Shown here in pieces: positions 24,862-33,014 of a DNA stretch of 43,325 nucleotides. Every line of letters starts with the position of its first letter. Within the stretch, counting starts at the first letter, position 1. A program made the translations under genes and the position numbers. Below the pieces are notes generated by a model. That model was not told where the DNA came from. It searched no databases and worked only from the letters and a program-made list of their open reading frames with translations. Source of the DNA: DASVVT01 sp036386415 (lineage in GTDB: Bacteria > Acidobacteriota > Blastocatellia > Pyrinomonadales > Pyrinomonadaceae); contig DASVVT010000028.1 in the NCBI GenBank assembly GCA_036386415.1, positions 1 through 43,325 on the forward strand, read 5' to 3'.

Positions 24862-25011
24862 CAGTAGCCAGTAGTCAGTAGCCAGTAGTCAGTAGTAAAG
24901 AAAATCCGTTGATGCGCTTTCGTACCGAATTTAGAAATCACAGTAGAGGGCAAAGCGTCACGCTGCGGCTTTCTTTTCTACTGGCTACTGGCTACTGTCT
25001 ACTGTCTACTG
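24862..25011. repeat. Spacer palindrome R4 (AGTAGNC arms, core type I)
   Basis: Left arm 24862-24904 of AGTAGCC/AGTAGTC words pairs with the right arm at about 24968-25011. The interior (GTTGATGCG, TTCGTACCGAAT, AGTAGAGGGCA, AGCGTCACG) matches R1 in reverse orientation and R5 in the same orientation. It lies between plsC and the zinc-site protein. Confidence 0.8.
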
Positions 25012-25312
25012 TTCTTCTATAGTTGTCGCTCATGCGGGAGACCACTTCGCCTGGCTCCTCGTCTGATTGTGGGCGATCATGGCGAATAGCGTGGAGACCC
25101 GTGATGGTCAGTTCTTCCCACCATTCGGGCACATCGCGCTCGCTCAGCGTATCGTCGTTGCGACGTTCGCAGCGTTCGCATTCAAAGCCGGAGTAGGCGC
25201 GCGCCTCCACTTTGGTCAATGCGATGCGATTCTTCGCGTTGCAATCAGGATGTACGCAGCGCCGCTCGATCTCCACGAGCAGCACCTCGCGTGGGATGAC
25301 GATCTTGCTCAT
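24992..25312 (-). CDS. Small Cys-rich protein with likely zinc site
   Basis: From ATG 25312 (GAGGAG just upstream) the protein has 106 residues. Cys pairs in RRCVHPDCNAKNR and FECERCERRND give a C-x4-C...C-x2-C zinc-knuckle pattern. I recognise no named family. The C-terminus (RRTVDSRQ) is translated from the end of element R4, whose TAG ends the gene. It lies between PilZ and plsC on one strand, probably co-transcribed. Confidence 0.65.
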   Translation of the reverse strand: MSKIVIPREVLLVEIERRCVHPDCNAKNRIALTKVEARAYSGFECERCERRNDDTLSERDVPEWWEELTITGLHAIRHDRPQSDEEPGEVVSRMSDNYRRTVDSRQ

Positions 25313-25374
25313 AGACTCCTCTGCCCATCTATCCATTGATTCGAGGCACAACCGAACCAATGAATAAATTCCAT

Positions 25375-26121
25375 TTATTCGATTCCTTCAAGCGGCCATT
25401 GCTTGTCTACAAATTCCAGGTGCAGGCGCGTGATGCCATCTGCGCCGGTGCGGCGCGCGCGCACCGCCGCGACGATTGCGATCCCGTATTGCCTGCTCGT
25501 CAATCGCACGAAGCGCCCGCGCGCCACGTCCAGCGTCGTAAAGATGGCAGCGCCGCGACGGCTGATGTTCTCCGTCACAGTTGACTCGCTGGCCGCCACC
25601 TGCCCTTTATCATCGAACGCTTCGACGATCACATCCATAGGGATGTTGTGGCGCGTCTCAGGGCGCGGGTCGCCCGGCATTGATGTCCGCTCAGCCTCGC
25701 AGAGCCCCCACATCCCGCTCTCGGACGGCGAAGCCGCGACCTCGTAACGCTTGGTCGGGTCCGCCTCAAAGCTCGCTGGCGGGTGTTTGCCGACGAAGGC
25801 GACGCCGATTTCAAAGCGCGGAAGTTTATCTTTTGAAGAGGGCACAGCCGCCTTGACATTCCGCACCAGCGCCCAGACACGATACTGCTGTTCGACGTGG
25901 TCGAAGCAGCGAAGCTGGCGCGGCATGGGCAGCGTCATATGCAGAAGGCGCCCCGGCTCGGTCGGGCGCGCAATGCTGAAACGCGCGCCAAACGGCGTGA
26001 CGTCGATCAGCCGCGTCAGCTCCACCCATTCGTAATCCTCGCTCTCGCGACCCTGCACCCGCACCGGTAGCGAGAGTTCCAGGCGCTCACGCATGCGCCT
26101 CGTTTTTCCCTCGAAGCTCAT
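25375..26121 (-). CDS. Tandem PilZ-like domain protein
   Basis: 248 residues with two PilZ-like beta-barrels. The first (residues about 10-115) has RERLELSLPVRVQG and IDVTPFGARFS. The second (about 155-245) has RHNIPMDVIVEAFD, ENISRRGAAIFT and LHLEFVD. PilZ domains bind cyclic di-GMP through RxxxR and D/NxSxxG. Here the second has NISRRG, but a clean RxxxR is not evident, so nucleotide binding is uncertain. It is divergent from gyrA across a 377-base spacer. Confidence 0.8.
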   Translation of the reverse strand: MSFEGKTRRMRERLELSLPVRVQGRESEDYEWVELTRLIDVTPFGARFSIARPTEPGRLLHMTLPMPRQLRCFDHVEQQYRVWALVRNVKAAVPSSKDKLPRFEIGVAFVGKHPPASFEADPTKRYEVAASPSESGMWGLCEAERTSMPGDPRPETRHNIPMDVIVEAFDDKGQVAASESTVTENISRRGAAIFTTLDVARGRFVRLTSRQYGIAIVAAVRARRTGADGITRLHLEFVDKQWPLEGIE

Positions 26122-26234
26122 ATCTGATCCAGTCGCGCCCGAAGGGGCTCAAACGTCAAATGTCGGGTGCTAAATATGGGGCTTAAAAGGAGGCTTTCCC
26201 GCCCCCTCAAAACCCAGCTTAAGCCGCTGATTTT

Positions 26235-26275
26235 AGAGGCTTTTTTGTCCTCGGCACGGTTGCCAAAAAGCCTCT
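26235..26275. promoter_or_regulatory. Inverted repeat overlapping the gyrA -35 region
   Basis: AGAGGCTTTTT (26235-26245) and AAAAAGCCTCT (26265-26275) form 11-bp perfect arms with a 19-base loop. The right arm overlaps the last base of the -35 box and enters the spacer. It could be an operator or a supercoiling-sensitive cruciform. No T-tract follows the right arm, so a plus-strand terminator is less likely. Confidence 0.5.
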
Positions 26276-26288
26276 TTCCGGCTACAAT
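26260..26288 (+). promoter_or_regulatory. Sigma-70 promoter of gyrA
   Basis: TTGCCA (26260-26265), exactly 17 bases, then TACAAT (26283-26288): 5 of 6 matches in each box. It lies about 205 bases before the gyrA ATG, leaving a long 5' leader. The remainder of 26122-26498 shows no gene. Confidence 0.7.
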
Positions 26289-26498
26289 ATATCGTACTTC
26301 AGAGCCGATGCTGCACGTGTCAGCCGAGTACCGTAGAGCCTCGCAATTTACACAGAATATCGGAGCGTCGCCGGATGCGATTTCGGGTGCGTGCGAGCCG
26401 CCCTGATTCTCTTCAACCGAAAGCCGGGGCGACCGGCCAAGAGAAGCGGCCATCCAAAACCCGGGCGACGCGCGGATTGTACCGGAAAGGTCTATTTG

Positions 26499-29066
26499 AT
26501 GGAAACAGTAATAGAGCGTAATCACGTAAATATTGAAGATGAGATGAGGCGTTCCTATCTGGACTACGCCATGTCCGTGATCATCGGACGCGCGCTTCCA
26601 GATGTGCGCGACGGTCTCAAGCCCGTGCACCGCCGCGTGCTCTGGGCTATGCATGAACTGGGCAACACCTATAACAAGCCTTATAAAAAGAGCGCCCGCG
26701 TCGTCGGCGACGTGATCGGTAAGTATCACCCGCACGGCGACACGGCCGTGTACGACACCATCGTGAGGCTGGCGCAGGATTTCTCCATGCGCTACCCGAT
26801 CATCGACGGTCAGGGCAACTTCGGCTCGGTCGATGGCGATGCGGCAGCCGCGATGCGCTACACGGAAGTACGCATGGCGCGCCTCACCAATGAGGTGCTC
26901 GCAGACATAGAGAAGGAGACGGTCGATTTTCAACCGAACTATGACGAGTCTTTAAGCGAGCCGACGGTGATGCCGGCGCGCATCCCGAACCTGCTCGTCA
27001 ACGGCTCGGACGGCATCGCCGTCGGTATGGCGACCAAGATTCCGCCGCACAATTTGACGGAGATCATCGACGCTACCATCGCGCTGCTTCGTAAGCCGAC
27101 CATCAAGATTGAAGAGCTGACGAAGATCGTGACGGGGCCGGACTTCCCGACCGGCGGATTTATCTACGGGCGCGGGGAGATCAAAAAATCCTACATGGAA
27201 GGACGCGGCGTGCTGCAACTGCGCGCACGCGCCGGAATCGACCGCATCGGTCGCGGCTCCACTGAGCGCGACGCCATCGTCATCACGGAGATTCCCTTCC
27301 AGGTCAACAAGGCGCGCCTCATCGAGCGCATCGCAGAGCTTGTCAACGAGAAGAAGCTGGAAGGCATCGCCGATCTGCGCGACGAATCAGACCGCAACGG
27401 CATGCGCATCGTCGTCGAATTGAAACGCGATGCCGTCCCGCAGGTAATCCTGAACAAGCTCTACAAGCTGACGCCGATGCAGTCCTCTTTCGGCGTTATC
27501 AATCTGGCGATTGTCGGCGGCCAGCCGCGCGTCCTCAACCTCAAGCAGATGCTGGAAAGCTTCGTCGATTTTCGTCGCGAGGTGGTGCGCCGCCGTACCG
27601 AATACGAGCTTCGCAAAGCGCGTGCGCGCGCGCATATCCTTGAAGGCTTGAACAAGGCGATTGATGCGCTCGATTACATCATCCCCTTGATTCGCAACGC
27701 GCGCTCGGTTGACGAAGCTCGCCAGTGGCTGACGGGAAGCCTACAGACGATGGGCGAGGTCAAAGCATGGAAGGGTGCGCCCGCAGACCTCACGCTCTCA
27801 GGGTTCCTCGGCAAGATGCAGAAGGTCATCAAGCGTCTTGCCTTCTCCGAATTGCAGGCGCAGGCGATTCTAGACCTCCAACTGCGCCGTCTCTCCGCGC
27901 TTGAGCGCCAGAAGATTCTGGATGAATACGAGGGCATCATTCGTCTCATCGCCGAGCTGGAAGAGATTCTCGCCAACGAAGCTTCGCTGCGGCGCGTCAT
28001 CGTCAAAGAGCTGGAGGACGTGCGGAAGGATTTCGGGGACAAGCGGCGCACAGAGATCATAGACGAAGGCGTCGAGTTCTCCATCGAAGATTTAATCGCG
28101 GACGAGGACGTGGCGATCACCGTCACGAACAGCGGCTACATCAAGCGCACGCCCGTCACGGCCTACACACGTCAGGGGCGCGGCGGCAAGGGGCGCTTCG
28201 GTGCAGCGGCCAAGAACGGCGACTTCGTCGAACACCTCTTCATCGCGTCCACACACGCCTACGTCATGATCTTCACGGACGATGGGCAGGTCTACAAATT
28301 GAAGGTGCACGAGATACCGGACGCCCCGACGGCTGCGCGCGGCAAGGCCATCGTCAATCTCATCAGCATCCCATCGACGCGTAAGCTGGCGGGCGTCGTT
28401 CCCGTGCGCGAATTCTCCGAAGGGCGCTACGTCGTGATGGTCACTAGAAAAGGCGTCATCAAGAAGACGGCGCTCGCGGACTTCCAGAACATACGCTCGA
28501 ACGGCATCAACGCCATCAACATAGATGACGGCGACGAGCTGCTCGACGTGGTGCTCACAGACGGCACGAAGCGCATCTTCATCGCCACGCACAACGGGCT
28601 CGCCATCCGCTTCGATGAAAAGGATGTCCGCCCGATGGGACGCGCCACGCGCGGCGTGCGCGGCATTGATCTCAGAAAGGATGACTATGTCGTCAGCCTC
28701 TGCGCCGTCTCGGCAGACGATTCCGAGCGCATGCTCTCGGTCTCCGAGCAGGGCTTCGGCAAGCAGACGAAGATCAGCGATTACCGCTTTCAATCACGCG
28801 GCGGCAAAGGAGTCATCAACATGAGGACGACCGAGAAGACCGGCAAAGTCGTCGCCGTCTTCCCCGTCGATGATGAATCCGAGATCATGATCATCACACA
28901 GCAGGCCAAGCTCATCCGCATCGAAGCCGATAGCATACGTAAGACAGGCCGCTCTGCTTCCGGTGTTCGACTTATTAAGACGGACGGCGGCGACAGGGTC
29001 ACCAGCGCCTCGCTTGTCGATGCCGCGAGCGAAGAGGCCGGAGTGGAAGAGGTCGTAGCGGGTTAA
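26499..29066 (+). CDS. gyrA: DNA gyrase subunit A
   Basis: 855 residues from ATG 26499 (GGAAAGG upstream). The frame is open further upstream but that part is not GyrA-like. The catalytic Tyr121 lies in AAAMRYTEVRMA. The quinolone region reads HPHGDTAVYD, with Thr82 at the usual Ser position and Asp86 intact. GNFGSVDGD and VNGSDGIAVGMAT are conserved. The C-terminal half holds beta-pinwheel repeats with the GyrA-box-like RQGRGGKGR. With GyrB, encoded elsewhere, it introduces negative supercoils. Confidence 0.97.
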   Translation: METVIERNHVNIEDEMRRSYLDYAMSVIIGRALPDVRDGLKPVHRRVLWAMHELGNTYNKPYKKSARVVGDVIGKYHPHGDTAVYDTIVRLAQDFSMRYPIIDGQGNFGSVDGDAAAAMRYTEVRMARLTNEVLADIEKETVDFQPNYDESLSEPTVMPARIPNLLVNGSDGIAVGMATKIPPHNLTEIIDATIALLRKPTIKIEELTKIVTGPDFPTGGFIYGRGEIKKSYMEGRGVLQLRARAGIDRIGRGSTERDAIVITEIPFQVNKARLIERIAELVNEKKLEGIADLRDESDRNGMRIVVELKRDAVPQVILNKLYKLTPMQSSFGVINLAIVGGQPRVLNLKQMLESFVDFRREVVRRRTEYELRKARARAHILEGLNKAIDALDYIIPLIRNARSVDEARQWLTGSLQTMGEVKAWKGAPADLTLSGFLGKMQKVIKRLAFSELQAQAILDLQLRRLSALERQKILDEYEGIIRLIAELEEILANEASLRRVIVKELEDVRKDFGDKRRTEIIDEGVEFSIEDLIADEDVAITVTNSGYIKRTPVTAYTRQGRGGKGRFGAAAKNGDFVEHLFIASTHAYVMIFTDDGQVYKLKVHEIPDAPTAARGKAIVNLISIPSTRKLAGVVPVREFSEGRYVVMVTRKGVIKKTALADFQNIRSNGINAINIDDGDELLDVVLTDGTKRIFIATHNGLAIRFDEKDVRPMGRATRGVRGIDLRKDDYVVSLCAVSADDSERMLSVSEQGFGKQTKISDYRFQSRGGKGVINMRTTEKTGKVVAVFPVDDESEIMIITQQAKLIRIEADSIRKTGRSASGVRLIKTDGGDRVTSASLVDAASEEAGVEEVVAG

Positions 29067-29089
29067 TACGTGAGACCAAACTCAAGAAA

Positions 29090-29140
29090 AATCAGGGGCG
29101 GTGAGGCGAGAGGTTTAATTTTGCTTCACCGCTTCTGATT
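29090..29140. terminator. Hairpin downstream of gyrA
   Basis: AATCAGGGGCGGTGA (29090-29104) pairs with TCACCGCTTCTGATT (29126-29140), two mismatches, 21-base loop. It starts 23 bases after the gyrA stop. It lacks a long T-tract, but its position suits a terminator. Confidence 0.55.
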
Positions 29141-29192
29141 CAATTCTACTGATTTATTGCAGATTGCAGTTGAGTGCGACTGGCACAAGCTT

Positions 29193-29290
29193 CACCACCG
29201 CAGGCGCAGAGAGCACAGAGCATGCGCAGAGAGGAGAAGGACATTCAAGCCTCTGTGATGCCTCCGCGCCCCTCTGTGTCTGCGGTGGTG
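29193..29290. repeat. Spacer palindrome R11 (GCAGAG/CACAGAG words)
   Basis: The left arm from 29193 (CACCACCGCAGGCGCAGAGA) pairs imperfectly with 29271-29290 (CCTCTGTGTCTGCGGTGGTG), and inner CACAGAG/CTCTGTG words add to the stem. It lies between gyrA and the convergent molybdopterin synthase gene. Confidence 0.7.
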
Positions 29291-29296
29291 TATGGT

Positions 29297-30088
29297 TTAG
29301 TCGCATCCGTTTGAGAACCGCTGTAATTCCGCCTCGCCTTCGCCTTCGACCCACACTTCACCATCCTCGAAAAATTCTTTCTTCCAGATGGGCACGGTGC
29401 GCTTTAATTCTTTAATCGCCCACTCGCAGGCTTCGAAGGCGGCGCGGCGATGCGGGGCGCTCACGGAGATGACGACGCTGGTGTCGCCTATCTCAAGGCG
29501 TCCGGTGCGGTGAAGGATGCCGATGTGCGCGATCTCGAAGCGTGCGTGGGCTTCGCGTCCCAGTCGCCGCAACTCGCTGAGCGCCATTGGTGCGTAGGCT
29601 TCGTAGACGAGGTAGAGAGTCCTCCTCCTGCGCCCGCGCGTCCATTCGCGTACGTAGCCGTCGAGCGTGACGGTCGCGCCGCATTCGGGGGGCACGACGC
29701 GGCGCGCCACCTGGCCGACATCAATCGGACGGGTCGTAAGCTCGAAAAAGTCTTTGCCATCTGCCTCATCTTCCTCATCCTCCTCCTGCGCACCGCCGCT
29801 GACGGGAGGGAAGATTGCAAGCTCATCGCCGTCGCGCACTTCGATGTCCGAGTCTCGCGCGTACTCCTGGTTGACGGCGAAAAGAAGAGCGCGCCCGAAG
29901 CGTCGAAGCAAAGGGTAGCTCGCCATGATCTCTTCAAATGCGCTCGCGGCACTGGCAGGAGCGTGAAGTTCCAGCTCAACTTCCGCGTGCCCCACAATCT
30001 CGCGCGCCGCGCCGAAGAAGAGGACGCGCACACGTATGCGCCGCTCCGGGTCATCTGACCCACCCTGGGTTTTCTGCTTTGTCATCAT
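29297..30088 (-). CDS. MoaD-MoaE fusion, molybdopterin synthase
   Basis: 263 residues. Residues 17-99 are MoaD (ubiquitin-like; VRVLFFGAAREIVG, ending FPPVSGG at 93-99). An acidic linker (EEDEEDEADGKD) follows. Residues 113-263 are MoaE: GATVTLDGYVREWTRG, YLVYEAYAPMAL, HRTGRLEIGDTSVVI, APHRRAAFEACEWAI and VPIWKKEFFEDGE with catalytic Lys. The pair converts precursor Z to molybdopterin. MoaD normally needs a free Gly-Gly end for thiocarboxylation; here it is internal, so cleavage after GG is expected, as known for MoaX of mycobacteria. It overlaps the LON-domain gene by four bases. Confidence 0.93.
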   Translation of the reverse strand: MMTKQKTQGGSDDPERRIRVRVLFFGAAREIVGHAEVELELHAPASAASAFEEIMASYPLLRRFGRALLFAVNQEYARDSDIEVRDGDELAIFPPVSGGAQEEDEEDEADGKDFFELTTRPIDVGQVARRVVPPECGATVTLDGYVREWTRGRRRRTLYLVYEAYAPMALSELRRLGREAHARFEIAHIGILHRTGRLEIGDTSVVISVSAPHRRAAFEACEWAIKELKRTVPIWKKEFFEDGEVWVEGEGEAELQRFSNGCD

Positions 30089-30786
30089 TCGAGGTCGATC
30101 TTTTTGCCGCCGTGCCCGTTGCGCTTGGCAATCTGGTGCATACGCGCACGCTCTTCATAGCTGCCGACGACGCGCGCGAGCAGATCGCGCAGGCGTCTCA
30201 ATCTCTCAGAAGTGTAGCGCAGCTCAAGCAGTTCCTGCTTAACTTCCACATCCATCTCGACCGCCGCCGCGACGAGAAAAGAGAGGCTTTCCGGCTCAAT
30301 CTCCGGTAGATCGGGCAGCGCTGTGCGCTCGTCATTAATGATCCGCATCGCGCGGGCAATGCGTGTGAACAGGTTGGTCACTTCGCGCGTCTGGCGCGTG
30401 AGCATTTCTTCGTCCTCAGCCTCGTCTTCGAAATAAGAGACTCTCGCGACAAGGTAGGGGTCGCCACGGTCTACGTAATCCTCAACGCGGTAGCGAATCA
30501 ATCCGAGGGTGAGAATATTGAAGCGGCCATCGGGCAGGGGTTGAATTTCTGTGATCTCCGCGACGCAGCCGACATGTCCTTGAGGCGGTGTCTCTCCCTC
30601 GTAATTACTCGTATCGAAGTAGGAGAGGCCGAAGAGCTTGTCGCCGACGTTGATATCGTCGAGCATCCGACGATAGCGCGGCTCGAAAATGTGGAGCGGC
30701 ATCGGCGCGCCCGGGAATAGCACGACCGGAAGGGGAAACAGCGGCAAGAGATTGACGCCGCGCACTCTATCCAGAGCTTCACTCAT
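30085..30786 (-). CDS. LON substrate-binding-domain protein
   Basis: 233 residues. LLPLFPLPVVLFPGAPMPLHIFEPRYRRML is the hallmark start of the Lon N-terminal domain, with GHVGCVAEITEIQPLPDGRFNILTLGLIRYRV after it. A helical tail follows. There is no AAA+ or protease domain, so it is a stand-alone LON protein, perhaps a chaperone or adaptor. Its stop overlaps the MoaD-MoaE start (ATGA), indicating translational coupling. Element R5 lies just upstream. Confidence 0.9.
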   Translation of the reverse strand: MSEALDRVRGVNLLPLFPLPVVLFPGAPMPLHIFEPRYRRMLDDINVGDKLFGLSYFDTSNYEGETPPQGHVGCVAEITEIQPLPDGRFNILTLGLIRYRVEDYVDRGDPYLVARVSYFEDEAEDEEMLTRQTREVTNLFTRIARAMRIINDERTALPDLPEIEPESLSFLVAAAVEMDVEVKQELLELRYTSERLRRLRDLLARVVGSYEERARMHQIAKRNGHGGKKIDLE

Positions 30787-30791
30787 TGGAA

Positions 30792-30940
30792 AACAGTAGA
30801 CAGGAGCCAGTAGTCAGGAGCCAGTAGAACAGAAAATCCGGTAATGTGGGTTGATGCTGAGCTTCTAAATCATAGTAGGCGACGTAAGCCGTCACTCTGC
30901 TTTCTTTCTACTGACTACTGTCTACTGTCTACTGTCTACT
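30792..30940. repeat. Spacer palindrome R5 (AGTAGNC arms, core type I)
   Basis: The left arm 30792-30827 pairs with 30908-30940. Interior words GTTGATGCTGAG, TAAATCATAGTAGG and GCCGTCACTCTGCTTTC resemble R4 but are more diverged. It sits between the LON gene start and the end of sbcD, both on the minus strand. Confidence 0.75.
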
Positions 30941-30945
30941 CATCT

Positions 30946-32316
30946 TCATCCCTGCGCTGCGGCATTGCGCTCGATGGCGCTCAGTGCCGTCGCAGTCGGG
31001 GCATGCTCGGTCTCCAATTTCGGCGACGACTTCACGGCGGAGTCTCCTGCGTCGTGCCCGTCCAGCTTCTGTGCGATCAACTCTAGAATCTTGTCGGGCG
31101 GTTCGCTGCTCAAGGCGAGCCGCTTCGATTCGATGACCAGCTCGGCCATGTCACGCGCGCGCGCCTTGTAGCGGTTGTCACGCGCGATCAGGTCTTCGAT
31201 GATGCGCCGCTCGCGCTCGTGGCGCGGTGCTTGCGCATCGAGGCCTGCGGCGACGGCGTATTCTACGGGCACGCTCTGGTTGCGCATCATGACGTGGAGC
31301 GCGTTTGTGCGCCTCTGTGCCTCTTCGCGCATGCGCGTGATCTCAAGCAGCGAGTTTTTGAAGCCCAACTGCCCCTTCAAACTGATCTCGATGATCGGAG
31401 CCGGGTCATCTGATTCAGGGTCATGCTTACGCGCTTCAAGCTCGACCTTTTCCATGACGCCCGCATAGACGGCTTCGGCATCCTTCGCGCCCGAAACGTC
31501 GAACGAGAGACGCTGGAACGGGCGCTGCACATAGGCGCGCGAATGCTCGGCCTTGATATTATGCTGGTCGTCAACTTCAACCAGATAGACGCCGCGCTCC
31601 TCTCTGTACTCGTCAATCGAACACGCTTCGAGCGAGCCGGGATTGAAAGCCCAGTTGTCCAGGTCGAAGCGTTTGTGCGTATGGCCGAGCGCGATGTAGT
31701 TGACCTGCTGCTTCAGCTCCTTCAATTTCGCGACCGAGAGCGCAGGGATCGGGCGGTTGATCTGCCCCTCGACATCCGTATGAAGCATGAGGATGTTGAA
31801 GCGCCCTTCTGTGCTGGCACGCCTCAAGGCGTCCGCCAGAATGGGGATCGCGGCGTTGGCGCTCGCCCCGTACCAGTGTGAGCCGAAGATGCGCGCCCCC
31901 GCAATATCTATGTAAGAGCCGGAGCGGTCTTCTTCGTTCCAGGGGACGAGCGTGATGTGCCCTTCTTCGTCGCGCGTCGGTTCGAGCAGGTAAAGGAAGC
32001 CCCACTGCGAGAGCGAGCGCAACCAGCTAAAGTCTGAAATGGCCTCGCGCTGATCGTGATTGCCTTCAATGGCGACGACGGGAATCCCTGCTTCCTTTAA
32101 GAGCTCAAGACCGGCCATCGCGTGGTTCATCGCCTGCGGATCGACCTTGCGCGCGTTGAAGAGGTCGCCCACGATGAGCACGAAGTCAACGCGGTTGGCA
32201 ATCGCATGATTGATAATGACATCTTGCCACGCGCGGAAAAAATCTTTCGTACGCTCTTCCAGATTGTAGCGTCGACAACCCAAATGTATATCTGCAATGT
32301 GAAGAAATTTCATCAT
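30946..32316 (-). CDS. sbcD: SbcD/Mre11-like DNA repair exonuclease
   Basis: 456 residues. The metallophosphoesterase motifs are in order: HIADIHLG (start), DFVLIVGDLFNAR, VVAIEGNHD, LMLHTDVEG and ALGHTHKRF. The C-terminal cap and an extended tail (about 100 residues, charged) follow. With its SbcC/Rad50 ATPase partner it opens hairpins and processes DNA ends; no SbcC is in the window. An organism full of long genomic palindromes would offer many substrates. It differs from E. coli SbcD in its C-terminal part, so an archaeal/clostridial Mre11-type name is equally fair. Confidence 0.88.
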   Translation of the reverse strand: MMKFLHIADIHLGCRRYNLEERTKDFFRAWQDVIINHAIANRVDFVLIVGDLFNARKVDPQAMNHAMAGLELLKEAGIPVVAIEGNHDQREAISDFSWLRSLSQWGFLYLLEPTRDEEGHITLVPWNEEDRSGSYIDIAGARIFGSHWYGASANAAIPILADALRRASTEGRFNILMLHTDVEGQINRPIPALSVAKLKELKQQVNYIALGHTHKRFDLDNWAFNPGSLEACSIDEYREERGVYLVEVDDQHNIKAEHSRAYVQRPFQRLSFDVSGAKDAEAVYAGVMEKVELEARKHDPESDDPAPIIEISLKGQLGFKNSLLEITRMREEAQRRTNALHVMMRNQSVPVEYAVAAGLDAQAPRHERERRIIEDLIARDNRYKARARDMAELVIESKRLALSSEPPDKILELIAQKLDGHDAGDSAVKSSPKLETEHAPTATALSAIERNAAAQG

Positions 32317-32536
32317 CAGTTCCCTAAAAATCCAGACGCGCCGGAGCAGTAGTTGTTTCGCCCGAGAGGCAGAAACACCCTGGTCGGCATGCCTGTATTA
32401 TACGCTATTGGAACGGATGAGGGCGAAGAAGAGAAGAGTCCGAGAGTCTGAAGTCTGGAGTCAAAAGCAAAAAGCATTTTCTGTCTTTTGACTCCAGACT
32501 CTAGACTTCAGACTCTCGGACTGTTTTGATAAAACA
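32317..32536. other. sbcD upstream region
   Basis: On the minus strand a perfect TATAAT lies at 32402-32397, about 80 bases before the sbcD ATG, with a weak -35. The rest is taken up by element R6. No gene is seen. Confidence 0.4.
32437..32522. repeat. Spacer palindrome R6 (AGTCTGRAG words)
   Basis: The left arm 32437-32467 pairs with 32485-32522 (CTTTTGACTCCAGACTC... TCGGACT) with a small offset, over about 30 bp. The words (AGTCTGAAG, TCTGGAGTC) differ from R1-R5 but the design is the same. Confidence 0.75.
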
Positions 32537-32537
32537 T

Positions 32538-32583
32538 GAAGCCCCCGCGACTCTGGGCAGGAGTCAATGGAAGCGGGGGCTTC
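32538..32583 (-). terminator. Hairpin terminator, GAAGCCCCCGC stem
   Basis: GAAGCCCCCGC (32538-32548) and GCGGGGGCTTC (32573-32583) make an 11-bp perfect stem, with an inner GACTC/GAGTC pair. It is downstream of the small membrane protein gene on the minus strand; T-rich ATGTTTTATC follows on that strand. Confidence 0.6.
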
Positions 32584-32741
32584 TTAGCACCGCGCGGCGG
32601 GAGGGGATTCCGCATTGCGCGGAGCGCTGACGGCCTCTCAAAGGGGCGAGCGGCCGAAACTGTTTCTAATAAAGAGCTATTAAAGAGCTTTCGCTGTGTG
32701 GGGCTGCGGGGCAGCCGTCACCTGCTCGATCCTTTGCACAC

Positions 32742-32957
32742 TTACTGCGCCAGCTTTCCGCGCCACACGGCGTTTGTCCAGGCGCGGCTATTGTTGTACG
32801 TCCTTGTCATCGCGATGTCTGAAACTTTCTCAAACTTCGGCAGTTCTGGCCGCCGCGCCCGGAGATATCCGGCACAGGCTCTCAACAGCAAAGATGCAAA
32901 AAGCAGCGCATAAAAACCTATCAGGCCGATCAGCAATGTGTAGAGAGTCTTATTCAT
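32742..32957 (-). CDS. Small single-TM protein in sigma-54 unit
   Basis: 71 residues from ATG 32957. Residues about 5-25 (LYTLLIGLIGFYALLFASLLL) form one transmembrane helix, followed by a basic stop-transfer (RARRPELPK) and a short soluble tail. It has no signal peptidase or PEP-CTERM motif. It lies 57 bases after the receiver gene and is probably on the same sigma-54 transcript. Function unknown; coding is likely but not certain. A 378-base frame on the opposite strand over this region is not credible. The spacer 32584-32741 shows nothing else. Confidence 0.55.
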   Translation of the reverse strand: MNKTLYTLLIGLIGFYALLFASLLLRACAGYLRARRPELPKFEKVSDIAMTRTYNNSRAWTNAVWRGKLAQ

Positions 32958-33014
32958 GTCCGTAGTGACGCAACCTTTCAGAAGCTTTGCCGATGCCACA
33001 ATAAAAGTTTTCAA

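Noticed and set aside
23163..25011. CRISPR array
   Set aside because: The repeated words are 7-10 bases and arranged as inverted arms with no regular spacers; no cas genes are present.
32536..32913. Plus-strand frame of 125 codons
   Set aside because: It runs through a terminator hairpin and has no family features; the opposite strand has the likelier small membrane protein.
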